In this document: positions 24,571 through 35,251 of the stretch, piece by piece
How the letters are laid out: each line of letters starts with the position of its first letter
Numbering within the stretch: the stretch's first letter is position 1
From: Oxytricha trifallax
Taxonomy: Eukaryota > Ciliophora > Spirotrichea > Sporadotrichida > Oxytrichidae
Length of the DNA: 64,000 nucleotides
Reading direction: 5' to 3'
Assembly (NCBI GenBank): GCA_000711775.1
Contig: ARYC01001317.1
Span: 41,053-105,052 of the forward strand
The notes under the pieces: generated by a model
The model's input: the letters and a program-made list of their open reading frames with translations, nothing else
Database searches by the model: none
What the model was told of the DNA's origin: nothing
Translations under genes and position numbers: made by a program

Positions 24571-25133
24571 CCTTGTTCCTTCTCTTGTTATTGAATTTCA
24601 AATTTTAATATATAGAGTTCTGGATCCTACTGTTAAAAATCTTAGTTTAAATATGGGCATCTTATAGGAGGTCAACCTGGTAAGGATACGTGGAGAAAGC
24701 TGGCAGAAGCTGTAACAAACTGCAGAGATGGAGCTCCATTTTTATCAATCTAGTTCCATTAAATTAGTACTAAATTTGTTTAAATTTAATTAGTACTGGT
24801 ACTAATCCCGTTTAATTTTAATTGGTACCAATTTAATAGTACCAAAACTTAATTAGTACCTAGTTTTAAACTAATGAGGTTTTAATGGAAAAGTTCAAAA
24901 TGGTTCAAAACCCAATTGGTACCAGTACCAACCTGAATATTATCTAAGTTAGTACCAAAATTAAAAATATTAAGCATAAAATAAGAAAAATTATAGTTAT
25001 AAACTAAGTATAAATTTGAGCTCTAACACTTCAATATCAACCATTAGTGCTGCAGTGCCAACTCCTATACATAGTTACTATAACTAGAGAGGTTATTAAA
25101 CTTTATAATACAAATTTAAATTTGAATTTAAAC

Positions 25134-26582
25134 ATGGCGGCTAACTTAAATCGTAAAGCAATCTCTCTTGGCAATGGTTAATCATAGCTAAACTTTGGCA
25201 CCACAAAAAAGCAAGAAGTTACTTATATTGAGAGGGAAGTAGAGTTAAGAGCTCTTGAGTTTGAAGCAGAGGTCTTCAAAATTGAAGTATCTAACTAGAA
25301 GGGGAGAACAGAGAGAGGACTTTAAACATAAATTGAATATGTTGAGGAGCTAAAAGAACAGCAACAAATTGAAAAATAAAAACACTTTGAATGCAATGAT
25401 TGTTAAAACTTCTTCTTAACTGAGTGAAGCTTGAAGAGGCATATTAAAGAAATACATTCTGGTAAAGCGAAGATTTATTTCAAGCATGATAAGGTGGATG
25501 GCAGGTATTAATGCACGACTTGCATGAAGTCCTATACCCATTCAGCAAAAGTGAAGAAACATATGCAAAAGCATCACTTAAGCGAATTCTTGATTCAAGA
25601 TAAAGAAACATAAAAGCTTATACCTGCCAAGAGAAAATCAAATACTATTGAGTCATAAAGAGATTAACAGGAGAGACTCAAGAGATAGAGGCTGCATGAA
25701 TTGATGAATCAACCGGTAGGAAACACTATATTAGCATGCTTCTAAGCCAAAGCTCTGAACATACCTGCATTAAATGCAATTGATATTAGCAGTTGTATTG
25801 ATAACTATTTGCAAATAAGCGTTACTGCAAAACCAAAACTTATTGTAATTGATGACTATGCATACAAGGTGTATCCTTACAGCTATCTACTTAAGAATGA
25901 GCAGTACCAAAATGAGTTTGCTAACGAATACATGATTCTTAGAGAGGCTTAGAGAAGAGATTGCAAGAACTTGCTTAAGCTAAATGGTGTCATTTTAAGC
26001 TACGGTTATATCGCATTAAGGCTTAAGAAATATGAAATGACTCTGAGAGATTATCTGAATCATAACAGATACCCAGATGATTTGAATGAAATACAATCAG
26101 ATATGATATAAGGTGTCAAGGAGTTGCATGAACTTGGATATGTTCATAGAGATTTGAAGCCAGAAAATGCTATGATAAACCTCTGCCCTTTAGAAGTAGT
26201 TGTTATAGATTTCAAAAGAGCATTAAGATAAGAGATAGTAACCTTAGCAAAGGTTCTTGGGACACCAGGATACTTCCCAATAAGAGAGAAATGGACTAAT
26301 GGCTCTGTTTAGTGGGATGTATGGGCAATCGGAGCTATTATATTAGAGAGTGATATGGAAAGTATGGCTTACTTTGGTACAAAATTTGAAAAATAATCAA
26401 TCTGTTTAGCTTAAAAGCATATTAAGTAAGAAAATGTATGCAAGGAAATAAAAAGGATAGTTGAGATGATAATAATCAGTGCTCCCTCTTATCCAAGGTA
26501 AACATTGGATGACATACTTGTGCCACATAAGAGAGCAAGATTCCAGAGATATAACAAAGACAAGCAAATAAAATTCGTTTGA
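25134..26582 (+). CDS. TBE 57-kDa C2H2 zinc-finger/protein-kinase-like protein, copy 3 (intact)
   Basis: 482 residues, open from MAANLNRKAISLG to KFV-TGA with TAA/TAG as Gln. Two C2H2 fingers: CNDCQNFF...H-x4-H near residue 95-120 and CTTCMKSY...H-x3-H near 130-155, separated by a linker. A kinase-like domain covers about 250-470 with catalytic loop HRDLKPEN, IDF in place of DFG, GTPGYFP as the activation-segment end and VQWDVWAIGAI of the C-lobe. No clear glycine-rich loop, so activity is uncertain. The fingers suggest binding to element DNA; this is inference. Confidence 0.92.
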
Positions 26583-26741
26583 ATTAAGAACACTAATACT
26601 CATTAAATATTAATAAAATTCACATAAAACCTGCGTTTTCTCTACTAACCCCAATAAGACCCCAACTATACCCTACAAATCAAAGCACTTATAAACCTCA
26701 CTAAGGGGTTTTGGGGTTTTGATTGCACTTTTTATTGAACA

Positions 26742-28453
26742 TCAGAGGGAAACGGTAGCACATCCAATTTTCCAATAAATGAGGTGAAGTGTAACATCTT
26801 CTCGAGTTTCAACTTTGTTTTTTACATCTTCAACACATGCTCCGCTAGAATGTTCTCGAGTTTAGTCCTCTTTGAATTATTATGCATTTACGACCTCTTT
26901 TCCCTGGCTTTTTGAGTACTTTTTAATAATGCTCTTTGTGCATCCGTGTCTCTATTATTATATGTTCTCTTGCCGATTAGTTACTCTGCTCTGGATTTCC
27001 TGGGAGTATTAACTGGTATTGACGACTTGTTGGTTCTCTCCTATTTGTTTCCTTGGTTGTGAGGGATGGTTCTCCGATCTTTTCGACAACTTTTACTGCT
27101 GTTCTAGATAATTTTCCTGTTTCCGTTGTCTTATCACTGTTTCCCCTTTCATGATGCGCTGACACTCTCTCTTAAACGCCTTATCCTTATTCTATGGAGG
27201 ATTATCTGAACGAATAGCTAGCATAGCAATGTAAAACACCCCTTGATACCAATCACTTAGCCTTTCTCCGTTGGGGGTGGTTTAAATCGGCCCATCTTCT
27301 GTCAAGTCAATGAGCAACCACTAGTTTTGATCTTTGACTACGACTGCTGCATGACACTGCTTTTACTATTCCTCTTTGCCATCTTTATTTGCGATGTTCC
27401 TTATCAATACTTAGATTATAAACTTTCTATCTGGGTTTTCGATCACTAAGAGACCCCACCATCCCTAATGAATGTTAGCTTTCATATTTCTAAGAATTAC
27501 ACCAGAAAACACTCTTGTTAGAATAGGACTGAACCATTAATCCTTATTGGGGTCGAAGAATAGATATGGCAAGTTTTTGTAACAGTATCCTTCCTCCCAA
27601 GGTATCTCTAAATTTCGTCTTTTTTAGATTTGGGCTCTTGATTCATACAAAGCATTAAACTTTTCTAGAGAATCAAACAGTGGGCCTCCAGCTACCATGT
27701 TGCTTGCAGTAATAAGGCAAGTTATTGTCTTTTAATCTAGCTTACCCGGATGCCAATTCGCGTTCTTGAAATTTTCATCGTGCGGCAACTACTTAACTTT
27801 ATCTGAATATAAACGGGTAGTCTTAAAATTATTAGAGAATCTACTTATAGGCTCCTTGAATGAACTTTTCCCGAGTCTACTCAACAATCGAGCCATAGTT
27901 AATGTCTTGGAACATGTCATGCTTACCGAGCCACCGATTTTCTCATTCACCCGAATAATTGAGGAGAGCATACTCATGGTTATTGAGCTCCGTCTAAATG
28001 AGATTATCTGCTCTAATCATCATCCTCATAGTTATCGCTTGATTCAGATTATCCATAGACATCTTCGTCAGTGTCCGATATTGAGTTTATTACTGGTTGC
28101 GGTTAGAGCAGACAGATTGGAATGAAAGGTATTTTCGAGGTTTTATCTTCAATATGCTATTAGATTTCAGCCCTTGTTTACCCAGTTATTACTATCCTCT
28201 CGTTCTTAACTCTTTTCAATCGGGAGGTGCATCTCAATTGATAAACTTTAACGTCCATGAGCTCAGGCATTTTGTCTTTAAGAAACTCCTCTGCTGCATT
28301 CTTTGCCCACTCTCCAAGAATATTTGACTCTGGTATCCAAAAATCATACTCTAAATTATAGTTTTTCCATCTTATGAGAAATTCCATTTCATTTCCTATT
28401 TTGCGAGCTTCCAAGATCTTATCTACATTGTAATTCTCTTGTTCTATATCCAC
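26742..28453 (-). CDS. Chromodomain protein gene
   Basis: About 570 codons from MDIEQENYNVDKILEARKIG to a TGA at 26742-26744. Residues 8-60 form a chromodomain: VDKILEARK, then FLIRWKNYNLEYDFWIPE with the aromatic residues (F-W-F-W) expected for a methyl-lysine cage, then NAAEEFLKD. An acidic Asp/Glu-rich stretch and a long region of unknown fold follow, with a Gln/Lys-rich tail. The two parts are offset by one frame at about 27976 (TGA in one frame, MSMLSSIIRV begins in the other), so an unseen intron, an internal eliminated piece or a base error lies there. Chromodomain proteins bind methylated histones; in ciliates several act in DNA elimination. Confidence 0.8.
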
Positions 28454-28499
28454 CCCTTTTTCTTATTTGAGCTTCATATTTACGTTTCTTTGAGGTTTT

Positions 28500-29157
28500 T
28501 AAGAGACATCCACCAGCTATTTTAATGATGATAATTGATGAATAAATGCTTTTAGAATGAAATTACTTCAATTTCAAATTGGATTAATTTTAAATCAACT
28601 TAAATCCTTTCAAATAATTATTAATATAATGCTCTAGATTTCCAACTTACCAGTATTGTTATACTAACGTAGCTTTTTTCAGGATTATTCTACACTTTCC
28701 TATTAAGAACCATTCGATAGTTCATGATAAAATATAATGACTTGTCACCTCCTAGACTGTCTCTACTAAGCTAAAAGAGATAATTCTAATTTATAAAACT
28801 TTAAATCTAAAAGAGAAATCAAAATGTATTATATTCATACCTCTAGATCGTGATGTACATCAAACATTACGCAAACTCAAATGTTGTAATGCTGTTACGA
28901 GTGCCTTTTAAAACGCTGCTTATAACTAAGTCATGTCCAGATTAGATATCTATAACGCCAATAATTGCATGTACTTTGAAATCTGCCTCCTATAAATAAA
29001 TTAGCATCTATGTGTTAGTTACTTTTTTGACACCGGGCACTTTAATTCATTCAGACCACGCTATTAGATGGAATGAAAGACCAGTTCCACAGGCAAGAAG
29101 TCAAATAAGTAAGGACCCAGAAATAAAATTGGCAAGTGCATTAGTTTCATCGCTTCT
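28500..29157 (-). CDS. Candidate multi-exon gene fragment between chromodomain gene and TBE copy 4
   Basis: The minus strand has exon-like pieces: EADFKVHAIIGVIDIQSGHD preceded by TTTATAG and followed by a GTATGA donor, then LSRDSLGGDKSLYFIMNYR ending at a GTAAGT donor. The pieces are small and the phases are not all consistent. No domain recognised. Lies on the same strand as the chromodomain gene and just upstream of it. Confidence 0.4.
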
Positions 29158-29322
29158 AATCAAAACCCCAAAACCCTTTAAGTAGTTTGATTGAGTTTTT
29201 GATTGATAAAAGTAGACTATTATTGCATACTTTATTAGGGTTTTAATAGGGTTTATGTAGGGGTTTAACGTTTAAATATTAGTATTTTAAGCGAGTATAA
29301 CAAGCGAGTTTTTAAAATATTT

Positions 29323-30767
29323 TCACACAAACATAAGCTTAGAGTCATGTGGCAGTTCTCTGAATTTTATCTTTCTAAGTTGATGTTTGATTGTTTCTAT
29401 TGTTTGTTAATTCGCTTAGCTTGGCTTTATAATAGTTGAGTATGCAAGTTCTCTGAGACCTCCATTTATTTTATTTTTATCGAGATATTGTTTGATTCTC
29501 TGCTTAGAATCTCTCACCCTGCAGCTAAAGTAATCGTTTCTTGGCATGTCGCTCTCTATTATTATTACTGTGAGAGCCCAGATATCCCATTAAGTGTCTC
29601 CATCTCTCCAATCCTCTCTCTCTGGGAAATATCCAGGAGTGCCGTATACATTTCCTTATGCAGAGGCTTGCACTCTTTGAGCTCTGTTGAAGTCAATAAT
29701 ATAAACTCTAAGAGGCTGAAAGTTCATCATGATGTTCTCTGGCTTTAAGTCTCTGTGAATATAACCTAGCTTGTGAAGCTCTTCATTCCTTCAACTATCT
29801 GCTAAACTATCTAGCTAATTTATCTCTGACATCTATTGTCAGATAAGAATTCTCTGTAAGTCATTTCTAATAAAGGAAAGCCTGAAGGCTAAATAATCAT
29901 TACCAAGTAAAATATCATCAAGCTAGATGATATGCCTGTACTCATTTAACTTTGCCTTTTAAAGAGCATAATACTCATTTGCAAATTCCATTTGGAACTT
30001 GTCATCAGCAAGGAAGTAATTGAAAGGATATATCTTGTAAGCATATTAGTCATCTGTAATGACTCTCTTCTCTATTTTATCTTCAAGAGTGAGGTAGCTT
30101 TCTAGGCAAGAATCTAAGTCAATAATTTTTAATATGAAAATCTTCATTGCCTCTATTTTAACCATGATTTTATTGATCTCAGAGACTGGAAAGTTCTTGA
30201 CTGCTTTCTTCATTTTACTTACTTCTACACTTCAACTCGAAGAGACTCCACTGGGTTTCTTGATCTTCTCTTTTAGAGGAATCTATTCCCTGTAGGTTCA
30301 TGAATAAAGACAAAACTTTAATTGTGCTTTTTCTTTAAGTGCACTTTGAGGTCTCTAGTATGAGAATATGGCTTCTCACAGAACTCACAGACATACTTCC
30401 CATCTTTCTTTTAATGCTTGAGATATAACCTTGGCATATCGTTGTGTATATCTCTCAAGTGTCTCTTATAAGTTGACTTGTAAGGGAAAACTTTATTGCA
30501 TTCTTTGCATTAATAGTCAACTTTGGCTGGTATTTATTAATGCTCTATGGAGGGTTGTTTAACCTCCTCCTCAATTTACACAGCTTCTATTATAACCTCC
30601 TACTTAACTTATATTTAAATCTCAAAGCTAGACTGGTCAAAGTTGTCATAAGTAGGCTCCCACTGAGTACAAGCGTCTCTGGTCTCTACTTTTCTTGGTT
30701 GCTGGAATGATAATTTTTATTGACTTTACCCAAGTAATGCCGCTCTTCTTAACAGGTTAGCGCTCAT
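29323..30767 (-). pseudogene. TBE 57-kDa zinc-finger/kinase-like ORF, copy 4
   Basis: Starts MSANLLRRAALLGQS and ends KLMFV-TGA. Two C2H2 fingers (CKECNKVF and CEFCEKPY types) and a kinase domain with HRDLKPEN, IDFNRAQ, GTPGYFPERE and WDIWALTV are kept. Between the kinase N-lobe and the catalytic loop two TGA codons interrupt the reading, in a stretch that is open in copy 3. Otherwise well conserved, so recent decay or error is possible. Confidence 0.85.
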
Positions 30768-31237
30768 TTTAGTTTGCTGATATATTTTATTATAATAATG
30801 ATAAAATCTACCGAGATATACTATTATAATAGAGTATAAGACACTCTGGTAGATTCTTTGCTGAGAGGAAAGAAAATTAACTAACCATAAAAGACTGTAA
30901 GTTGACATATTTTATGAGAATTTTATACATTTTAGTAAATTAAAATACTCCTAATGAAGTTTTGTTTCTCTAGGAGGTCCTCCAAATCAAGTTTGAACTT
31001 AATTTGGAGGACCTCTAAAATAATTAAACATTATAAGGAGCAATTTAATGGAGATAGATTGATGAAAATGGAAATCAATCTGTGAAACTTGGAGCAAGTT
31101 TTTCAATGCTTCTCCTCATATCTTTTCAAGGTTGACCTCCAGTAGGTCATCCCTATTTAGTAGTAAGATTTTAATAAACTTAGAATGGATATCCATAATT
31201 TTAAATTTCATTAACATTTCTAGAAAGAGGAAGCAAG

Positions 31238-32040
31238 ATGGAGTCTATGAATGATGCAATGAAGAGAATTTAATCTCAAGATTTAATAGGAAAATTTCGA
31301 AGTAAAGAGGACCTTTATAGATATTTGGTATAGCAAGGTAAGTTCTTAAGTAAGATTAATAAATCCATTATAGTTGGAATGTTCTTGCCAACATAGGAGG
31401 GAACTAAAATCTCATTCTTAAAAGCCTTACTGAGTGAAGAGAAAAAAGCTTTTAAGTCTAATGAAATTAGGATGATAGAGATCCCTAACTACCCTGAAAT
31501 ATCAGTGACAAACCTATATGACGATGCTATGAGTGATCCAGACGTAGCTATCTACCTTCCATCAAAGCTACAGCTCTCAAATAAGTTGCCAGAGAGAAAC
31601 TTCTTCTTTGGTGTCCTTGGAACTCTGAAACCTGAGTACTTAAATGAAGTTATTTAAGAAGCTCATAAGAAACGCTACAGCATCTCTCCTGAAGAAAAAG
31701 AGAAGCAAAGTATTAAAATAAGTGATACCTGGCTGTAGGAACTTTAAAAACATCCTTTCATCTCAAGTAAGCTTAGTCTTCTAACTTTATAGAAAAACCT
31801 GATACTGCTATATACTTGATGAAAGAGCGCAGCAAATTAAACAGAGAGAGAAAGTCTCAAGTAAAACATGAATTAAGTAAGAGACTCTTCAAAGATTTAT
31901 AAAAGCCAGAAGAGATGAACATAGATGCAGGAGCTGGCACAAAGAGAAAAAACATAGGCCCAAGCAAGCCTTAAGAGGAAGAAAAGAAAGAGAAGCCAAA
32001 TCCCTTACGGGAAAATTTAATATGTAAACTTATTCATTCG
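31238..32040 (+). CDS. TBE 22-kDa ORF, copy 4
   Basis: Starts MESMNDAMKRIQSQD. Intron 1 is 31338-31373 (36 nt) and intron 2 is 26 nt (GTAAGC...TATAG at about 31767-31792), the same sites as in copies 2 and 3. Coding continues through NYPEISVTNLYDDAMSDPD, ERNFFFGVLGTL and MNIDAGAGTKRKN. Near the end one base is missing relative to copy 2, so the usual TGA is out of frame and translation would run on past 32036 into the transposase gene on the other strand. C-terminus uncertain. Confidence 0.8.
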
Positions 32041-32327
32041 CTTAAATCTAAAACTTATTTATATACACAAAATCTCCCTTCTCTTGCGCATACTTTAGCT
32101 TTATCATCGCAGACTCTCTTAGCAGCACTCGTAATAAAATCAACTGTATCTATCTTCAAGTCGAGCATCAAGTGATATAGTAGAAGTTTCTTGTAGTGGC
32201 CTTTCAATAACCCCCAATATAATTCAATTCCATGAACTGAGAACTGTAGGGAACATTAAATACAGGTGTTATGCTTAGCCTTTCATATTCTTTCCTTGTG
32301 TCTTTAGTTTTATGGACAGATAAGTTA
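32034..32327 (-). pseudogene. TBE 42-kDa transposase copy 4, C-terminal piece
   Basis: Carries NGIELYWGLLKGHYKKLL with the third catalytic residue and an open C-terminus. It stops at the insertion joint, in the codons just after LFVDN. The N-terminal piece is at 35252-35995. The two pieces together account for the complete gene apart from the insertion. Confidence 0.88.
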
Positions 32328-32458
32328 AAAGATTGTTAAAATTTGGGAGAAGGTTTTGATAAATAAATATAGAGAGCGAGAATATATAAAACTTAAGCAT
32401 ATTGTTGTTTAGTTATGCGAGTAATCCTCTGTTTAATGCTAATAAAGTCTTTAATATT

Positions 32459-32732
32459 TCAACTGTCTCTTTACATCTTAAAGTACTCTTAGTTTACATA
32501 ATCTGTGTCGAATTGTATGTCTTGAGCAACTCCGATCATGCCGTAACCTCCGTAGCCAACTGAGGATGTATCAGTTATGTTTATGTTGTACTCTATAAGC
32601 ATAAATATTTAGAGATTGTTTGTTAAGAGTGTATTCACTTACATCCATTACTTGAATGGCCAATCCCTGAGCCTGAGCTATAAACGTTGGTATTGATTAT
32701 CTGCTTCTTTGCTCATGGTTTTCCATAAGCAT
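32459..32732 (-). CDS. C-terminal exons of the YHYH-like gene
   Basis: Exon 32644-32732 reads MENHEQRSRQSIPTFIAQAQ and ends at a GTAAGT donor. Intron 32591-32643 is 53 nt. Exon 32459-32590 reads YNINITDTSSVGYGGYGMIG and ends QRDS-TGA. Opposite in strand to the two pieces at 33.9 and 34.7 kb, so if all belong to one gene it is scrambled with inversion. Confidence 0.55.
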
Positions 32733-32735
32733 TTA

Positions 32736-33280
32736 GCTAAAATAGCATATTTTAGGTGAAATAATTAAGTAAATCAGGATTACTCATTTCTTTTTAATTA
32801 TATTAATTTTATTATATTTTTAGGTACTCTACCGCATTTGAGCTGTTTTGCGGTAGAGTACCATAATTATATTAATTATTAAATAAATTAGTTTTAAATG
32901 CTTCAAATAAATATAGCATTTAGTTTGTAGAAAAAGTAATTTATTAATTAAAAATTCTTGATAAATTATAATAATAAAAAGTTCTACAAAGTATAAACCT
33001 ATAACCATTAAGTCTTGTTGCTAAATATAGAAATATTTTTTATTTATTCGTATCTTTTATTGTTTTTTAATTAATATATTACTTTTTCTACAAACTAAAT
33101 GCTATATTTTTTGAAGCATTTAAAACTAATTTATTTAATAATTAATATAATTAAGGTACTCTACCGCAAAACAGCTCAAATGCGGTAGAGTACCTAAAAA
33201 TATAATAAAATTAATATAATTAAAAAGAAATGAGTAATCCTGATTACTTAATTATTTCACCTAAAATATGCTATTTTAGC
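32736..33280. repeat. Palindromic element P1 (545 bp) with nested hairpins
   Basis: Arms of about 220 bp, near-perfect inverse copies, separated by about 105 bp. Termini GCTAAAATA, flanked by TA on both sides. Each arm contains a smaller hairpin, GGTACTCTACCGC ... GCGGTAGAGTACC (32823-32862 and mirrored at 33155-33194), so the element is a palindrome of palindromes. No ORF. Confidence 0.9.
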
Positions 33281-33614
33281 TAATTGTCCTTGCTGAAAGG
33301 CATCTGGGTGTTCACTATTTACAAATGTGCTTTGCATTTCTTGTCGTTGTCCATAAGTATGGTCATACTTATCTCTTTGCCATCAAGTATAAATGTCTCT
33401 GAATCTCCAGCGTCTTATCTTGGTCATTCTTGGCAGCCAGTCTCGGCATAGACCTTTCGACATTCTTGACTTCCAGTATTGCAGTCGAAGTAAGGGGCGA
33501 ATCTTCGAATGGAGGGCGGCCAGTGGCACCACTCGACGCAGCGGGAGCAATCTCACGACGGTGGAACTTCCGGCTCAGACATCTCCTCGGGGAGCCGAGA
33601 TAATCAAGCATCAC
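33281..33614 (-). CDS. Coding island of the inserted gene region (minus strand)
   Basis: Two overlapping minus frames look coding. One reads PPFEDSPLTSTAILEVKNVE, the other, nearer P1, DSETFILDGKEISMTILMDN. They probably join through an unseen junction. GC-richer than surroundings. No domain recognised. Confidence 0.45.
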
Positions 33615-33755
33615 TGTTTCACAAAAGCTTATTGGGGTTTCCCAAAGCGGTGGCTTACGCTTATAGTGCCGATGGTTTTGGATATGGAGAGAAGATCATT
33701 ACTGTTAAAGCATCAGATCTCTTTAGCTTCTTGCCCTTTTCCATTATAGACTGAG
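33595..33755 (+). CDS. Coding island, possible N-terminal MDS of YHYH-like gene
   Basis: The + frame reads FPKAVAYAYSADGFGYGEKI, followed by ITVKASDLFSFLPF, then a TGA. It precedes the YHYH-like piece on the same strand. Function not recognised from this piece alone. Confidence 0.4.
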
Positions 33756-33860
33756 CGCCTTTCTCTATGCTGTAGTGTAGGGTGCCTAGCAGATTCTCCT
33801 AATATCTAGATGACTTTGATGGGGATGCAGTGCTCTTGCCATTAGGGGGGCTGGAAGATC

Positions 33861-34121
33861 CTAATGTAGGTCACCATGCGAGTTGCACTCGTTGGCGTCT
33901 CAACCGATGGGGTCCCAACCCAATCTGGCACTTCAGAGCTCTTATACGACTTCTTCGCACCAATGAGAACTGGCTCAGATACCAAGAAAGTAGAAGTTGA
34001 TCAATGTGTAGGAAGCAGTGAATATAAGACCTTCTCTCACTATTGCTCTTTCAAACCCTGCGCATACACCAACAGTCTCAGCGCAAATGGAGTTGCTACA
34101 TCATACTCTTCTTCCTCACAA
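33861..34121 (+). CDS. YHYH-domain-like protein, first recognised piece
   Basis: Reads VALVGVSTDGVPTQSGTSEL, then a V-D-Q-C-V-G block and YKTFSHYCSFKPC. This fits the start of YHYH-type domains, with the usual G-V-A-L-x-G, D-x-C-x-G and H-Y-C-x-x-x-P-C spacing, but the match is from memory. Ends at the left edge of palindrome P2. YHYH proteins are often secreted and of unclear function. Confidence 0.5.
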
Positions 34122-34124
34122 TTA

Positions 34125-34671
34125 GCTAAAATAGATTATTTTTGGTGAATAAATTAATCTAATCAACTTTGTTAATGCTTGATTTTAATATTAAAATAAA
34201 TATATATTTTTAGGTACTCTACCGCATATTTTTATGTATAAACCTGTTTTGCGGTAGAGTACCTTAATTATATTAATTAAATAAAATAAATATACTCTAA
34301 TATTGCATTACTTTTAACAAAGAATGCATTAAATAATTATAAAATATATTTTTTAATTTTAACTCAGAATTAATTGCTTAATTTTGCAGCAGAATTTAAA
34401 GATTTTTAATTTTTTTATATTTAATAATTAATTTACTCATCATATTATATATCACTTTTTTATTTAATGCATTCTTTGTTAAAAGTAATGCAATATTAGA
34501 GTATATTTATTTTATTTAATTAATATAATTAAGGTACTCTACCGCAAAACAGGTTTATACATAAAAATATGCGGTAGAGTACCTAAAAATATATATTTAT
34601 TTTAATATTAAAATCAAGCATTAACAAAGTTGATTAGATTAATTTATTCACCAAAAATTATCTATTTTAGC
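34125..34671. repeat. Palindromic element P2 (547 bp) with nested hairpins
   Basis: Same architecture as P1: GCTAAAATA ends, TA flanks, about 215-bp arms, and a nested GGTACTCTACCGC hairpin in each arm. The hairpin loops and the inner arm sequence differ from P1, so the two are separate family members that keep only ends and core hairpin. It splits two same-strand YHYH-like coding pieces. Confidence 0.9.
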
Positions 34672-34673
34672 TA

Positions 34674-34899
34674 AATGCTCTGTGGAGTACCTATCATAGT
34701 CTAGCGCTGCCTCACATCGGCCCAAAGAGTTCCCAGTATTGAAGGTCTTGCTAGAGAGGATCGCATGATTGTTGGACGATACGAAGCCATTGGTTTGCTC
34801 TGGTTGCCTTGGGGTTTAGATCAATGTAATGGAGTGACAATCAAGGGAGAGTACTACTATGTGATGCCTTTGTTCCATCCCTACACTGTTGCCTGCTGA
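34674..34899 (+). CDS. YHYH-domain-like protein, second recognised piece
   Basis: The + frame reads MIVGRYEAIGLLWLPWG, then LDQCNGVTIKGEYYYVMP and HPYTVAC before a TGA (34897-34899). The D-Q-C-N-G and G-x-Y-x-Y blocks fit the second half of a YHYH domain. Beyond the TGA the GC-rich stretch continues to about 35030, so the gene may extend with a frame change. Confidence 0.5.
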
Positions 34900-35251
34900 A
34901 GACCCTCCTGTCCCACCATCATAAGCAGTCGTGGCACTGGGCTGGCCATACAGCACCCACGCCCTCCACTTCACTTGGGATGTACAGGCTAAGACTTTTC
35001 ATTCGCCATTAGTGGCAGTTAGGAATAAAACTTAAGAATGATTGAATATAATAAAAGGCTTAAATACTCAGATTAAAAATTTGTTAGCTAGTTGATTTGT
35101 GATGGAAGCCTATATTTATATATATATATATAATAATAAGAGCCTAGTTTAAAATATCACTAGCTCCCAAATATTAATAATAATAATATACTTGAATTCA
35201 AACTTATATTTAACTTATTACAACTTTAAAATTCGAAAAAATATTACTCTT

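Larger units (their letters stand above)
22611..26721 (+). mobile_element. TBE transposon copy 3, full length (4111 bp)
   Basis: Clean element: both ends carry C4A4C4A4-type sequence, with ATT directly repeated at 22608-22610 and 26722-26724. Genes are 42-kDa (+), 22-kDa (-), 57-kDa (+). The 57-kDa gene is open throughout with intact kinase motifs; the transposase carries two one-base deletions. It is very similar to copies 1 and 2 (same subfamily). Confidence 0.96.
32328..35251. mobile_element. 2.9-kb insertion in TBE copy 4 carrying rearranged YHYH-like gene pieces
   Basis: The insertion is bounded by TTA on both sides (32325-32327 and 35252-35254), consistent with a 3-bp target duplication inside the transposase gene. 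It contains GC-richer coding pieces on both strands, two palindromic elements, and AT-rich ends without clear inverted repeats. This looks like host gene DNA placed inside a transposon. Mechanism unknown. Confidence 0.75.

Noticed and set aside
26977-28327. Several ORFs overlapping the chromodomain gene on both strands
   Set aside because: They are shadows of the minus-strand chromodomain gene, which is open over the whole span with Gln at TAA/TAG.
33393-33754. Overlapping + strand ORFs across the YHYH region
   Set aside because: Only the frames with recognisable blocks were kept; the others disagree in frame and composition.
35110-35135. TA dinucleotide run
   Set aside because: Simple microsatellite, common in AT-rich DNA.
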